Below, in pieces: positions 1 to 7,175 of a stretch of DNA of 17,212 nucleotides. The translations under genes were made by a program, and so were the position numbers. How positions within the stretch are numbered: the stretch's first letter is position 1; the number at the start of each line of letters is the position of its first letter. The stretch is taken from positions 1-17,212 of the forward strand of contig JALFCJ010000136.1 of assembly GCA_022771185.1 (NCBI GenBank), given 5' to 3'. The DNA is from Spirochaetales bacterium. Its GTDB lineage: Bacteria > Spirochaetota > Spirochaetia > Sphaerochaetales > Sphaerochaetaceae. The notes under the pieces are model-generated. The model ran no database searches, had not been told where the DNA came from, and was given only the letters and a program-made list of their open reading frames with translations.

Positions 1-46
1 GTATCTTCTTAACTACGCTCCTTGTTTCAAACGATGCCACTGCCAC
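1..46 (-). CDS. Possible 5' end of a gene running off the left edge
   Basis: An open frame begins with GTG at 46 and continues off the window edge for 15 codons (VAVASFETRSVVKKI). It is preceded at 60-56 by a perfect GGAGG with a 9-nt spacer, the same ribosome-site style as the other genes here. A second in-frame GTG lies at 40, but its spacing to the GGAGG is less good. It would be transcribed divergently from the membrane protein at 128. The stretch is too short to recognise a family, so only the start signal supports it. Confidence 0.42.
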   Translation of the reverse strand, partial: MAVASFETRSVVKKI

Positions 47-127
47 TTCCCTTGTCCTCCAAGAGAAGTATATCACAATAATAGGGAATAAAAGAAGTAT
101 TAAGTTATAAAATGATTAAATTATTTC

Positions 128-781
128 ATGACAATTCCTAAAGTATTGGAGAGATATTTCTCTGACCAAAAGTATCACTTCTTTCTTCTCTTTTCTGTCT
201 CTATTCCAGTCAACATACTTTATGCATTAATAAAGACTATATATGGAGTTGTAATAAACTCACATTGGATTATTGAGAATGGCATATATTACATTCTTCT
301 TACTATGATGAGACTTATTGTGATTGAGGGGGCGAAGCGGGGAGGAAAGAAAGAGATAGTGGCAACGCGTATCTCTTCTTTTATTCTTTCTCTTTCTTCT
401 GTGTTGTATTTATTTATGGTGTTGGAGATGTATTATAACGCTTCAGCCCCCAACTATCCTGGCGTTATAGTTTATGCTGCAGCTTTATATTCATTTGTAA
501 AGGTGGGGACTGCAATAAAAGGGTATATCAGCATAAGAAATATCAAGACCCCAGCCATAAAAGTGGCAAACACAGTAAAGGTGTCGCACGCATTTGTTTC
601 TTTAATCTTCCTTGAAAGCGGTATGCTGAATATCTTTGGAAGCGGAGGAAAAGACGAGAGAACCCTACTTTTGGTATCTGGTATTGTGGTGGCTATCTTC
701 TTGCTTTTTTCTGGTGTGGCGGTTTGTATAAATCTAAAAGATTCTACATCTTCCATATCAAAGGAGACGAGGAAGAAATAG
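128..781 (+). CDS. Six-segment integral membrane protein, function unknown
   Basis: The 217-residue product is strongly hydrophobic, with likely membrane segments near residues 18-42, 52-67, 82-102, 112-130, 152-170 and 180-202. A short basic loop (KRGGKK) follows segment two and a hydrophilic Ser/Lys-rich tail ends the protein. No signal peptide is evident. The motif around residues 53-63 (IYYILLTMMRL) resembles small uncharacterised membrane proteins I remember from clostridia, but I cannot name the family. There is no Shine-Dalgarno before this ATG. A TATAAA at 106-111 could be a -10 box giving a nearly leaderless mRNA, or the true start may be elsewhere. Its last 38 bp overlap the end of the convergent glpP gene. 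I assign no substrate or role. Confidence 0.68.
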   Translation: MTIPKVLERYFSDQKYHFFLLFSVSIPVNILYALIKTIYGVVINSHWIIENGIYYILLTMMRLIVIEGAKRGGKKEIVATRISSFILSLSSVLYLFMVLEMYYNASAPNYPGVIVYAAALYSFVKVGTAIKGYISIRNIKTPAIKVANTVKVSHAFVSLIFLESGMLNIFGSGGKDERTLLLVSGIVVAIFLLFSGVAVCINLKDSTSSISKETRKK

Positions 782-1298
782 CGGAGGCGCCGGCATTAAG
801 GGCGGATAGTATTTCTTCCCTACTATTGATCAATCCTCCTGCAACAATAGGAATATTGTAGGAAGATAACTCTGATATCACGCGAAAAATCAGGCCAGGC
901 ATCACTTCCAAGAAGTCGGGCTTGAAAGAAGTAAGGTGGGAGATGGTAGTGGAGAGTGCCATAGAGTCAACGATGAAGCTTCTTTCACCTGCAATGAGAC
1001 CTAATTCCTTAGCTCTTTTTACTAAATTTGTCTTAGTCGAGATAATACCGTCAGCCTTAGTGCTTGTTGCTATATAGTCCACGGCAACTTCCTTTGAAGA
1101 GAGGCCTGTTATTAAGTCGACGTGGACAATTACCGTTTTCCCTTTGGACTTCAATCTCTCTACGATTCCAGGAAGAGTAAGGATTGTTCCATACAAAACA
1201 AACACCACATCGATATCACACTTCTCAGCTTCAAGGAGGAGCTTATCGTTGTTGATAGCTGCAATAATCGGGTTTGCTTTGAAAATGTCTTCTTTCAC
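744..1298 (-). CDS. glpP: Glycerol-3-phosphate-responsive antiterminator GlpP
   Basis: This 184-residue protein belongs to the GlpP family (G3P_antiterm), RNA-binding regulators that, with glycerol 3-phosphate, let RNA polymerase pass a leader terminator in glp mRNAs. Family blocks visible are PIIAAI at residues 10-15, HVDLITGLSS at 59-68, ADGIISTK at 82-89, EVMPGL at 131-136 and VAGGLI at 152-157. The length is normal. The start is GTG, which overlaps the stop of the upstream DUF1667 gene as GTGA, with AAGGAAG just before it, so the two are translationally coupled. It is the last gene of the operon. The leader at the operon head holds the terminator it would act on (4353-4403). Its 3' end overlaps the convergent membrane gene. 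Confidence 0.92.
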   Translation of the reverse strand: MKEDIFKANPIIAAINNDKLLLEAEKCDIDVVFVLYGTILTLPGIVERLKSKGKTVIVHVDLITGLSSKEVAVDYIATSTKADGIISTKTNLVKRAKELGLIAGERSFIVDSMALSTTISHLTSFKPDFLEVMPGLIFRVISELSSYNIPIVAGGLINSREEILSALNAGASAISSSSPLIWKM

Positions 1299-1660
1299 GC
1301 TTTCTTCCTTACTTCTCTAGTTGCAATTACATCTACTCCTGTGTCGCAAATATTACTAATAATGATTTTCCCGATTTCTATGGGAGCGTCAACGGTTTTT
1401 TCTCTTATTATTTCAGAAGCCTTAATGATCATATCTTTTGGAATAGGAGCGGATGTTTTTACAGAGCACATCTTATCTACTCCATCTCTCACTTTTACCG
1501 ATTGAGTAAGAATTCTTTTTGGTGCAGTCACTTCTTCTTTTGCATATCTTTCACCGTTGAGACATGTGTTTCCTTTAACTTTTATCTCTTCTCCATTCTT
1601 TTCAACTGTCAAAAGGCATCCAAGAGGACACCCGATACAAGTCAATTCAAATCTTTCCAT
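1295..1660 (-). CDS. DUF1667 family Cys-motif protein of the glycerol-3-phosphate oxidation operon
   Basis: This 121-residue protein has four cysteines near the N terminus, C8-x2-C11-x3-C15 and C33, in the pattern TCIGCPLGC. That pattern defines the DUF1667 family and suggests an iron-sulfur or metal site. In clostridia and spirochaetes this family travels with the GlpA-like and FAD/NAD oxidoreductase genes found just upstream here. A small electron-transfer subunit, functionally in the place of GlpC, is a reasonable inference and not shown by the sequence. The start ATG follows GGAGG with normal spacing, and that ribosome site is embedded in the end of the preceding gene, which stops one base before this start. 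No membrane segment is present. Confidence 0.88.
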   Translation of the reverse strand: MERFELTCIGCPLGCLLTVEKNGEEIKVKGNTCLNGERYAKEEVTAPKRILTQSVKVRDGVDKMCSVKTSAPIPKDMIIKASEIIREKTVDAPIEIGKIIISNICDTGVDVIATREVRKKA

Positions 1661-1661
1661 G

Positions 1662-2909
1662 TTAGTCCTCCGTACCTACTTCAATAGACTCTATAGTTTC
1701 GTATTTCTCCAGAATACGTTTCGGGATTATCAATGTCTCCATTTCTCCCGGAGCCATTATTCTTTTTTTCTTTGATATTACTTCCTCTCCGTTTACCCTT
1801 ACTGTAATCTTTCCGTCCTTCTTTACATTTGAAACACGGAATCTGATAGTTGTGTCTTCTTTGGTGTCTTCGTCGATTATTTCAGGAACTGTATATCTGG
1901 CGAGTCCAAAAACAGAAATAGGGATTTTCTTTTTATTTGGTTTTCTATCAGAGAGAGCATAGAGGGCAGCGTTTTCTCCCGCTTTCTCTGCTTCGTTTGA
2001 TACATAATCCACCAGGTCATGGACATGAAGAACGTTGCCACAGGCAAAGATTCCATCACGATCGGTTTGGAAGCTATTATCAACAATGGGGCCTCCTGTA
2101 ACAGGAGAAAGCGATATTCCAGCTTTACGAGAGAGTTCGTTTTCAGGAAGTAATCCTACAGATAAAAGTAGAGTATCAGCATCAAAAGTGATTTCTGTTC
2201 CTGGAATAGGCTTACGTTTTTCGTCGACTTCGGAGACTGTTATTCTCTCGACTCTCTTTCTTCCTTCTATTTTCGTAACAGTATGAGAGAGAAGAAGTGG
2301 AATCGAGAAGTCGTCGAGACATTGTACGATATTACGTTTCAGTCCTGAAGAGTAGGGCATCAGCTCCACTACAGCCAATACTTTGGCGCCTTCTAGAGTC
2401 ATTCGTCTTGCCATGATAAGACCTATATCTCCAGAACCAAGGATTACGACTCTTTTCCCGGGCATTTTGCCTTCAATATTTGTCAGGTACTGGGCGGTTC
2501 CTGCACTAAAGATGCCACTGGGCCTATCTCCAGGAATATTCAAAGCACCCCTTGGCCTCTCCCTGCATCCCATTGCGAGTACAATGGCTTTTGTTTCAAT
2601 AGTCCTTACTCCTTCCTCTTCGTTTATGTATGTGACAGAGTGGGGCGAAATTGATAGCACAGTAGTATTAAGTAGGAACGGAATATCCCTCTCTTCTACC
2701 ATCTTTATATATCGATATGCGTACTCAGGACCTGTCAGCTCTTCTTTAAATGTATGGAGTCCAAAGCCGTTATGTATGCACTGATTTAATATGCCGCCAA
2801 GCTTTTCAGATCTTTCAATGATGAGGATGTTGCCGCATCCTTTTTTCTTTGCACCCAATGCAGCAGAGAGTCCTGCGGGGCCTCCTCCGATTATTACTAC
2901 GTCATACAT
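1662..2909 (-). CDS. FAD/NAD(P)-dependent oxidoreductase, GlpB-like partner of the glycerol-3-phosphate dehydrogenase
   Basis: A 415-residue two-dinucleotide-domain flavoprotein. The FAD-binding motif G8-x-G10-x-x-G13 begins the protein, followed by ERSEKLGG near 32-39 and a Cys in ILNQC at 44. A second Rossmann motif G158-x-G160-x-x-G163 would bind NAD(P). The third FAD motif, DGIFACGN at 285-292, closes the second FAD half. A C-terminal extension of about 90 residues is rich in Lys and Glu. The protein lies between the GlpA-like and DUF1667 genes, and the probable role is moving electrons from glycerol 3-phosphate oxidation to NAD or another acceptor. Its ribosome site GGAGG is formed by the last codons of the upstream gene, giving tight coupling. 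It is unlikely to be a thioredoxin reductase because it lacks a CxxC active site. Confidence 0.88.
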   Translation of the reverse strand: MYDVVIIGGGPAGLSAALGAKKKGCGNILIIERSEKLGGILNQCIHNGFGLHTFKEELTGPEYAYRYIKMVEERDIPFLLNTTVLSISPHSVTYINEEEGVRTIETKAIVLAMGCRERPRGALNIPGDRPSGIFSAGTAQYLTNIEGKMPGKRVVILGSGDIGLIMARRMTLEGAKVLAVVELMPYSSGLKRNIVQCLDDFSIPLLLSHTVTKIEGRKRVERITVSEVDEKRKPIPGTEITFDADTLLLSVGLLPENELSRKAGISLSPVTGGPIVDNSFQTDRDGIFACGNVLHVHDLVDYVSNEAEKAGENAALYALSDRKPNKKKIPISVFGLARYTVPEIIDEDTKEDTTIRFRVSNVKKDGKITVRVNGEEVISKKKRIMAPGEMETLIIPKRILEKYETIESIEVGTED

Positions 2910-2910
2910 A

Positions 2911-4341
2911 TTATTTATCCTCCATAGTTATGTTGGAGCCTAGTGAATTTTTGTTTATTTCATCAAAAGGAATAGATGCATATTTCTCAATTAACTCCAT
3001 TACTTTAGGAGAACAGAAGCCTCCTTGGCATCTTCCCATTCCAGCTCTCACTCTTCTCTTTATTCCATCGAGGCTTCTTGCACCCAAGGGCCTTGTGATG
3101 GCGTCGATGATCTCTCCTTCGCTTATTTCTTCACATCTGCAGACAATCTTGCCATAAGATGGATTTGCCTTAATAAGCTTATTTCTCTCGTCTATGCCCA
3201 TTTCTCTTGGTCTTGGAGGAGCCTTCCTATCGAGAATTGGATTCTCTTTTTTGTTTTTTCCCAGTCTATCTGCTACCATCTTTGCTACCATTTCTCCGAT
3301 AGCGAGGGATGAGCTGAGCCCGGGACTCTCGATTCCTGCAGCGTTAAAGAAGCCTGGAGCATCTTCAGCTTCTCCCACGATGAAGTCTCCTGAATCTTCA
3401 TGAGCTCTTAAGCCCGAAAAAGATGTAATAACCCTTTTAAATGGAATATAAGATGAAGTCTTTAATGCTTCCTTTGAGATGTAATCAAGGTCAAAGGCGG
3501 TAGTTGAAGTATCATATTTATCTGGGATAGATACACTATTTGGACCTATCATCAAGTTGCCATGAACTGTAGGAGTGACAAGGACGCCTTTTCCTTTGGA
3601 AGACGGAAGCTGGAAAATGGTGGAGTTGAACATACCCCTTGTCTCGTTATCGAAGAGCATGTAGGATCCTCTCCTGGCTGAAATGTGTATTTTCTTTTCC
3701 GATACCATATTATTGATAGCGTCTCCATATACTCCAGCTGCATTTATTACCGTTCTGGTTGTAATTGAGGAAGATGTGTCTGTAATGACTCTATATCCAC
3801 CTTCTATTTTTTCTATGTTTTCTACTTTAGTGTTGAACTTAAACTCAGCTCCATTCTCATAAGCATTCTCGGCAAGAGCCTGTGTCAGAGAGAAGGGGCA
3901 AACAATTGCGCTTGATTTCAGATAGAGACACTTTGTTACATTCTCTGAGAGGTTGGGCTCGATTTTTCTTGCTTCGTCGCCAGAGAGAATCTCCATATCC
4001 TCTACGCCGTTTTTTATTCCTCTTTCATAGAGCTCGTCTATCTTGTAATCATCGTCATGAGAGAAAGAGACAACCATTGCTCCGTTGACTTTGTAATCGA
4101 AGTGTAGTTTCTCACTCTCCTCTCTGATCATCTTTGCTCCCTTTACATTCAGCTTTGCTTTAAGGGTGCCTGGCTCAGGATCATAGCCGGCATGGACTAT
4201 TCCGCTGTTTGCCTTTGTGGTTCCTGAAGATATGTCTTCCTCTTTTTCCACTAAAAGGGTCTTCATCTCATACAAAGAAAGATATCTGACAATAGCAGAT
4301 CCTATTACTCCTCCGCCGATGACCACTGCATCATAGTCCAT
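2911..4341 (-). CDS. glpA: Glycerol-3-phosphate dehydrogenase, GlpA-like, with C-terminal BFD [2Fe-2S] domain
   Basis: A 476-residue flavoenzyme of the DAO fold that probably oxidises glycerol 3-phosphate to dihydroxyacetone phosphate. G9-x-G11-x-x-G14 is the FAD site, followed by the conserved SSGTTKANSGIVHAGYD block near 37-53. The C-terminal domain carries C401-x-C403 and C438-x4-C443, the ligand pattern of BFD-type [2Fe-2S] domains seen in GlpA and related anaerobic dehydrogenases. The frame is open eight codons further upstream, but the ATG at 4341 follows GGAGG with a 6-nt spacer while the upstream ATG has no ribosome site, so 4341 is taken as the start. It is the first gene of the glp operon. 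An intrinsic terminator lies immediately upstream of its ribosome site. L-2-hydroxyglutarate oxidase-like activity is an alternative, made less likely by the neighbouring GlpP. Confidence 0.88.
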   Translation of the reverse strand: MDYDAVVIGGGVIGSAIVRYLSLYEMKTLLVEKEEDISSGTTKANSGIVHAGYDPEPGTLKAKLNVKGAKMIREESEKLHFDYKVNGAMVVSFSHDDDYKIDELYERGIKNGVEDMEILSGDEARKIEPNLSENVTKCLYLKSSAIVCPFSLTQALAENAYENGAEFKFNTKVENIEKIEGGYRVITDTSSSITTRTVINAAGVYGDAINNMVSEKKIHISARRGSYMLFDNETRGMFNSTIFQLPSSKGKGVLVTPTVHGNLMIGPNSVSIPDKYDTSTTAFDLDYISKEALKTSSYIPFKRVITSFSGLRAHEDSGDFIVGEAEDAPGFFNAAGIESPGLSSSLAIGEMVAKMVADRLGKNKKENPILDRKAPPRPREMGIDERNKLIKANPSYGKIVCRCEEISEGEIIDAITRPLGARSLDGIKRRVRAGMGRCQGGFCSPKVMELIEKYASIPFDEINKNSLGSNITMEDK

Positions 4342-4352
4342 GTTTTTCCTCC

Positions 4353-4403
4353 AAAAAAATAGCAAAGTCCATCCCTCTGGTAATAAAAGGGCTGAACTTT
4401 GCT
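4353..4403 (-). terminator. Leader terminator of the glp operon, probable GlpP-controlled attenuator
   Basis: Read on the minus strand, AGCAAAGT (4403-4396) pairs with ACTTTGCT (4368-4361). The stem continues inward through an interrupted helix that includes a 4-bp AGGG/CCCT segment (4388-4391 with 4373-4376). One A and seven T follow (4359-4353), and the glpA Shine-Dalgarno starts at 4352. A terminator this close to the first gene would block expression unless it is overridden. The GlpP gene at the operon end is the obvious candidate. A weak 5-bp alternative pairing, GAACT (4419-4415) with AGTTC (4398-4394), would invade the terminator arm and could be the antiterminator. Confidence 0.8.
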
Positions 4404-4442
4404 CTATATCTCTGAGTTCTTATTCTTTTTTTATCCGCCCTA

Positions 4443-4472
4443 ATTTTAGTAACGAAAGCGTAATGTTGTAAA
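4443..4472 (-). promoter_or_regulatory. Candidate promoter of the glp operon
   Basis: On the minus strand TTTACA (4472-4467) and TAAAAT (4448-4443) are separated by 18 bp, each matching the sigma-70 consensus at five of six positions. Transcription would begin near 4436, giving a leader of about 95 nt that contains the complete terminator. An imperfect dyad TAACG-AAAG-CGTAA lies between the two boxes (4450-4463) and could be an operator. This is read by eye only. Confidence 0.5.
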
Positions 4473-4718
4473 GAAAAAAATGGCAACTATCGTTAACAGA
4501 AATGTCAAAATAAACGAGAAGATGAATATTGTATAGTTTTGATATCTTAACAAGTTTATATTAGTCAATAAATTATTAAGAAAATAGAAACGACTATGGA
4601 GTTTAGGTAAGTATTAAATATTAGACTTTTTCCATAGCTTTTTTCATCTATTTTCGGTCAGGTTGGTTTCTATTTATATATCTTCTTGCTGTTACTGAAA
4701 TTAGATAAAATATATCTT

Positions 4719-4757
4719 CTTTTATCACTTTTTACTTATTTTATAAAATGATAAAAG
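4719..4757. promoter_or_regulatory. Inverted repeat and palindrome upstream of the sugar operon, possible ROK operator
   Basis: CTTTTATCA (4719-4727) and TGATAAAAG (4749-4757) form a perfect 9-bp inverted repeat with a 21-bp centre. A perfect 12-bp palindrome ATTTTATAAAAT (4738-4749) overlaps the right arm. The region lies 70-110 bp before the first gene of an operon whose second gene encodes a ROK-type DNA-binding protein. Binding by that protein is an inference. In such AT-rich DNA part of the symmetry could be chance. Confidence 0.35.
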
Positions 4758-4829
4758 TTATTAAAATAGCGTTTTTTTCTTGCTTTTCTTCAGCTTTGGT
4801 ATAGACTTTATTTAGAAAGTGAAAAAAGT

Positions 4830-6005
4830 ATGAAGAAGCATCTCCTTTATATCAACCTTGATGGTTTTGCATATTATTTGTACTCCAATAACCCTGATAG
4901 ATTCCCTCATCTCAGGGCATTGGCTTCTTCTTCTACTTTTTTTGCTTCCTGTTATTCATCGATTCCGTCAATAACTGTGCCTATGCAGGTTGGAATTGTT
5001 ACAGGTAAAAAATGTGGTGAAACTGGAAACTGCTATCAGTATTTTGATAAAGATACTAGATCAATCGTAAAGACAGGAAGACTCAATAAATCAAAAACAG
5101 TTGCCCAGTTGTTGGCTGAGAATGGCTATAGGGTTCTCTCTATTCAACAATTTGCAGTTGAGAACCATGGATGCACAGCGTTTGATGAGGATCATTTATA
5201 TATCCAGCCGGGAGGAGATGCCGTAAATAGATTTAAGATACTTCAAGATTATTACGAGTCTTTGTCTCTTCCTGGACACAGTTTTGATTCTCTCCATGAT
5301 ATGGTTCTCTTTTATGCTGATGATTTGGATAGTGCAGGACATAACTACAAGGAGCATCAAAATACTGAAGAAGAAAGAGTGGAAAATGTCAGAAGAAAAC
5401 TGGATGTAATAGATAGAGAATTGGGAAAGACTCTGAATATAATCGATAAAAAGGGATTAATGGACAGTATTACGATACTGTTGACTGCAGATCACGGCAT
5501 GGTGTCCTATACTACCCCTTCTTTGTTGCCAATTCTTGTTGATGATCTATCTAAAAAAACTGGATATAAAGTGTCGTCGGATATTACAGATTCTCCAGAC
5601 ATATTTCTTCTTCCCACGACAATAGAGTGTCAAGGATATATTCTCAACGATATAGTTGAAGAAGAGAAAGTGTTGTCAGCTCTAAAGCAACTGGAATATG
5701 TAGAAGTTGTGTTATCAAAAAAAGATCTTGAAAAAGAGGGTGTTCTTGATTCCTTCGGAGACTTCCTGATATCTCCGATAAAAGGAGTAGCCTTTTATAG
5801 TGGATTAGATCAAATACCAGAAGGAGTCCTACTTGCAAGTCATGATAGTCTTAACGAAGAGGCTCAGCATGTATTTGCACTTATTTTCTCCAGTGGTGAA
5901 AAACCTTGTGTTTTAAAAGAAAAATATCAAATTCAATCTTTAATGGACATCGCTCTTAGGTTATCGTCATTACCAGTACTCGACAAAAAAGGAGGATTGG
6001 CATGA
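4830..6005 (+). CDS. Type I phosphodiesterase / nucleotide pyrophosphatase-like enzyme (alkaline phosphatase superfamily)
   Basis: A 391-residue metal-dependent phosphoesterase. The first metal Asp is D11 in NLDGF. The nucleophile is probably T49 in SIPSITVP, matching the T-x-P of NPP enzymes. D167 and H171 lie in DLDSAGH, D221 and H222 in TADHGM, and a late His occurs in the EEAQHVFALI segment. All the usual two-zinc ligands can be placed. There is no signal peptide or membrane segment, so it should act in the cytoplasm on an imported phosphodiester or phosphonate ester. It heads the operon with the ROK regulator, sugar transporter and dehydrogenases, and its stop overlaps the ROK start as ATGA. 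The Shine-Dalgarno is weak. The substrate is not readable from the sequence. Confidence 0.85.
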   Translation: MKKHLLYINLDGFAYYLYSNNPDRFPHLRALASSSTFFASCYSSIPSITVPMQVGIVTGKKCGETGNCYQYFDKDTRSIVKTGRLNKSKTVAQLLAENGYRVLSIQQFAVENHGCTAFDEDHLYIQPGGDAVNRFKILQDYYESLSLPGHSFDSLHDMVLFYADDLDSAGHNYKEHQNTEEERVENVRRKLDVIDRELGKTLNIIDKKGLMDSITILLTADHGMVSYTTPSLLPILVDDLSKKTGYKVSSDITDSPDIFLLPTTIECQGYILNDIVEEEKVLSALKQLEYVEVVLSKKDLEKEGVLDSFGDFLISPIKGVAFYSGLDQIPEGVLLASHDSLNEEAQHVFALIFSSGEKPCVLKEKYQIQSLMDIALRLSSLPVLDKKGGLA

Positions 6006-7153
6006 AGACAGAACTTAAAAAGAGCAAAAATAGTATAATCAACACCTTTGCATGCCATGACATGTTGAGCAAAGGTGAAATCGTAGTAAAGACAGGATTC
6101 AGTCCGGCATTAGTCAGTACAATGATGAACGAGCTGGAAAACGAGGGTGTTGTCTATAAGACACACTTCGGATCTTCTTCTGGTGGTAGAAGGCCTATGA
6201 TGTATAGGCTTGGAGATGATCTATTTCACTGTGCAGCCTATAAAATCACGACAGGAGGCATTAGTTTATCAATAATTAATATTCATGGAGATATCCTAGC
6301 TTCTGCTACATATATAGAGAAAATTGATGATGAAAGTTCTCTTTCTTTTAGTTTTGAAATTGTTACACAAAAAATAAAGAAAGAAGAAGCTGAAAAGTTT
6401 GCTCTTGTAAAAGCTGTAGCGATTACTTTGCCTGGCATTATGGATAATGGCAATACAACGGTATCTCTTTCTGTGCCTCTTTGTCTAAAATCCTTTTCCT
6501 TCGATCATCTTGTTAGGAAAACATTTGGTAAGGAACTGCCAATAAAACTATTTAAGGATTCAGATTCTCAAATTCTGGCAGAGTATAGGTATGGGACAGA
6601 AAAAGCAGAAAACATGGCATATGTCTTTGTAGATGACGGCATCGGTTTCTCTATGATACAGAACGGAAGGCTTCTTACTTCCGATAAATGTAGTATGGAA
6701 CTTGGTCATACTGTTATTTCAATAGACGGTGAAATGTGTAGGTGTGGTCGACGTGGTTGTGCAGCTACCATACTTGGAGGTAGACCTGCCGCCAGAAGAT
6801 ATGCAGATAGAAAAAATGGGGCTGTAGATCCACAAATCCTTACTTACTCAAGTGTCATTGAAAATGCCAATAATGGAGAAGATGTTGCAAAGAGTGTAAT
6901 GGAAGAACAGGAAAAGATTCTTTCTATTTTAGTTATTAACGTCATCAATTTATTTGCCCCTTCTGTCGTAGTCATAGGGGGAGCGATTTCTAAGTATATA
7001 GGATTATCGGAGATGATTCAGGAAAAGGTAGATAATCTATCTTTGAATAATTCTACCGATAGAGCGAAGGTCTCTGTTTCACATCTGGACATGTCCTTTT
7101 CATTAAGGTCTATGGCCGGTGAATTATGTAAAGAATGTTTTTTCACTAACTAA
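6002..7153 (+). CDS. ROK family transcriptional regulator
   Basis: A 383-residue protein with a winged helix-turn-helix at about residues 10-70, followed by a two-lobed ROK domain. The zinc-binding motif reads E233-x-G-H236 followed by C246-x-C248-x4-C253. The catalytic-type Asp of ROK kinases is retained (D186), but the N of the usual ND pair is Lys. The glycine-rich ATP loop is degenerate (DDGIG at 211-215), so a kinase role is unlikely. It is probably a sugar-responsive repressor of this operon, released by the imported sugar or a breakdown product. GGAGG precedes the start, which overlaps the phosphodiesterase stop by 4 bp. The inverted repeat at 4719-4757 is a candidate target. Confidence 0.9.
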   Translation: MKTELKKSKNSIINTFACHDMLSKGEIVVKTGFSPALVSTMMNELENEGVVYKTHFGSSSGGRRPMMYRLGDDLFHCAAYKITTGGISLSIINIHGDILASATYIEKIDDESSLSFSFEIVTQKIKKEEAEKFALVKAVAITLPGIMDNGNTTVSLSVPLCLKSFSFDHLVRKTFGKELPIKLFKDSDSQILAEYRYGTEKAENMAYVFVDDGIGFSMIQNGRLLTSDKCSMELGHTVISIDGEMCRCGRRGCAATILGGRPAARRYADRKNGAVDPQILTYSSVIENANNGEDVAKSVMEEQEKILSILVINVINLFAPSVVVIGGAISKYIGLSEMIQEKVDNLSLNNSTDRAKVSVSHLDMSFSLRSMAGELCKECFFTN

Positions 7154-7175
7154 TCATTAAGAAGGAGGATAACTA

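Larger units (their letters stand above)
4404..4829. other. Divergent control region between the glp and phosphodiesterase/sugar operons
   Basis: This very AT-rich stretch separates two divergent operons and shows no convincing coding frame. Its left end carries the glp leader and promoter. Its right end carries a 9-bp inverted repeat and a 12-bp palindrome described separately. Several AT-rich segments, for example TTGCTG at 4686-4691 upstream of AAATAT at 4708-4713, could serve as a plus-strand promoter, but none is clearly best. Confidence 0.6.

Noticed and set aside
3025..3312. Open frames opposite the glp genes, and similar frames opposite the sugar operon.
   Set aside because: They lack ribosome sites, have no recognisable domains and lie wholly inside well-supported genes on the other strand.
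4443..4509. Catabolite-response (cre) element and an exact TTGACA (4508-4503) as the glp promoter.
   Set aside because: No sequence matches the cre pattern well, and no acceptable -10 box lies 16-18 bp from that TTGACA.
6002..7153. ROK protein as a sugar kinase.
   Set aside because: The N-terminal winged helix and the degenerate ATP loop (DDGIG) favour a regulator, despite the retained Asp186.
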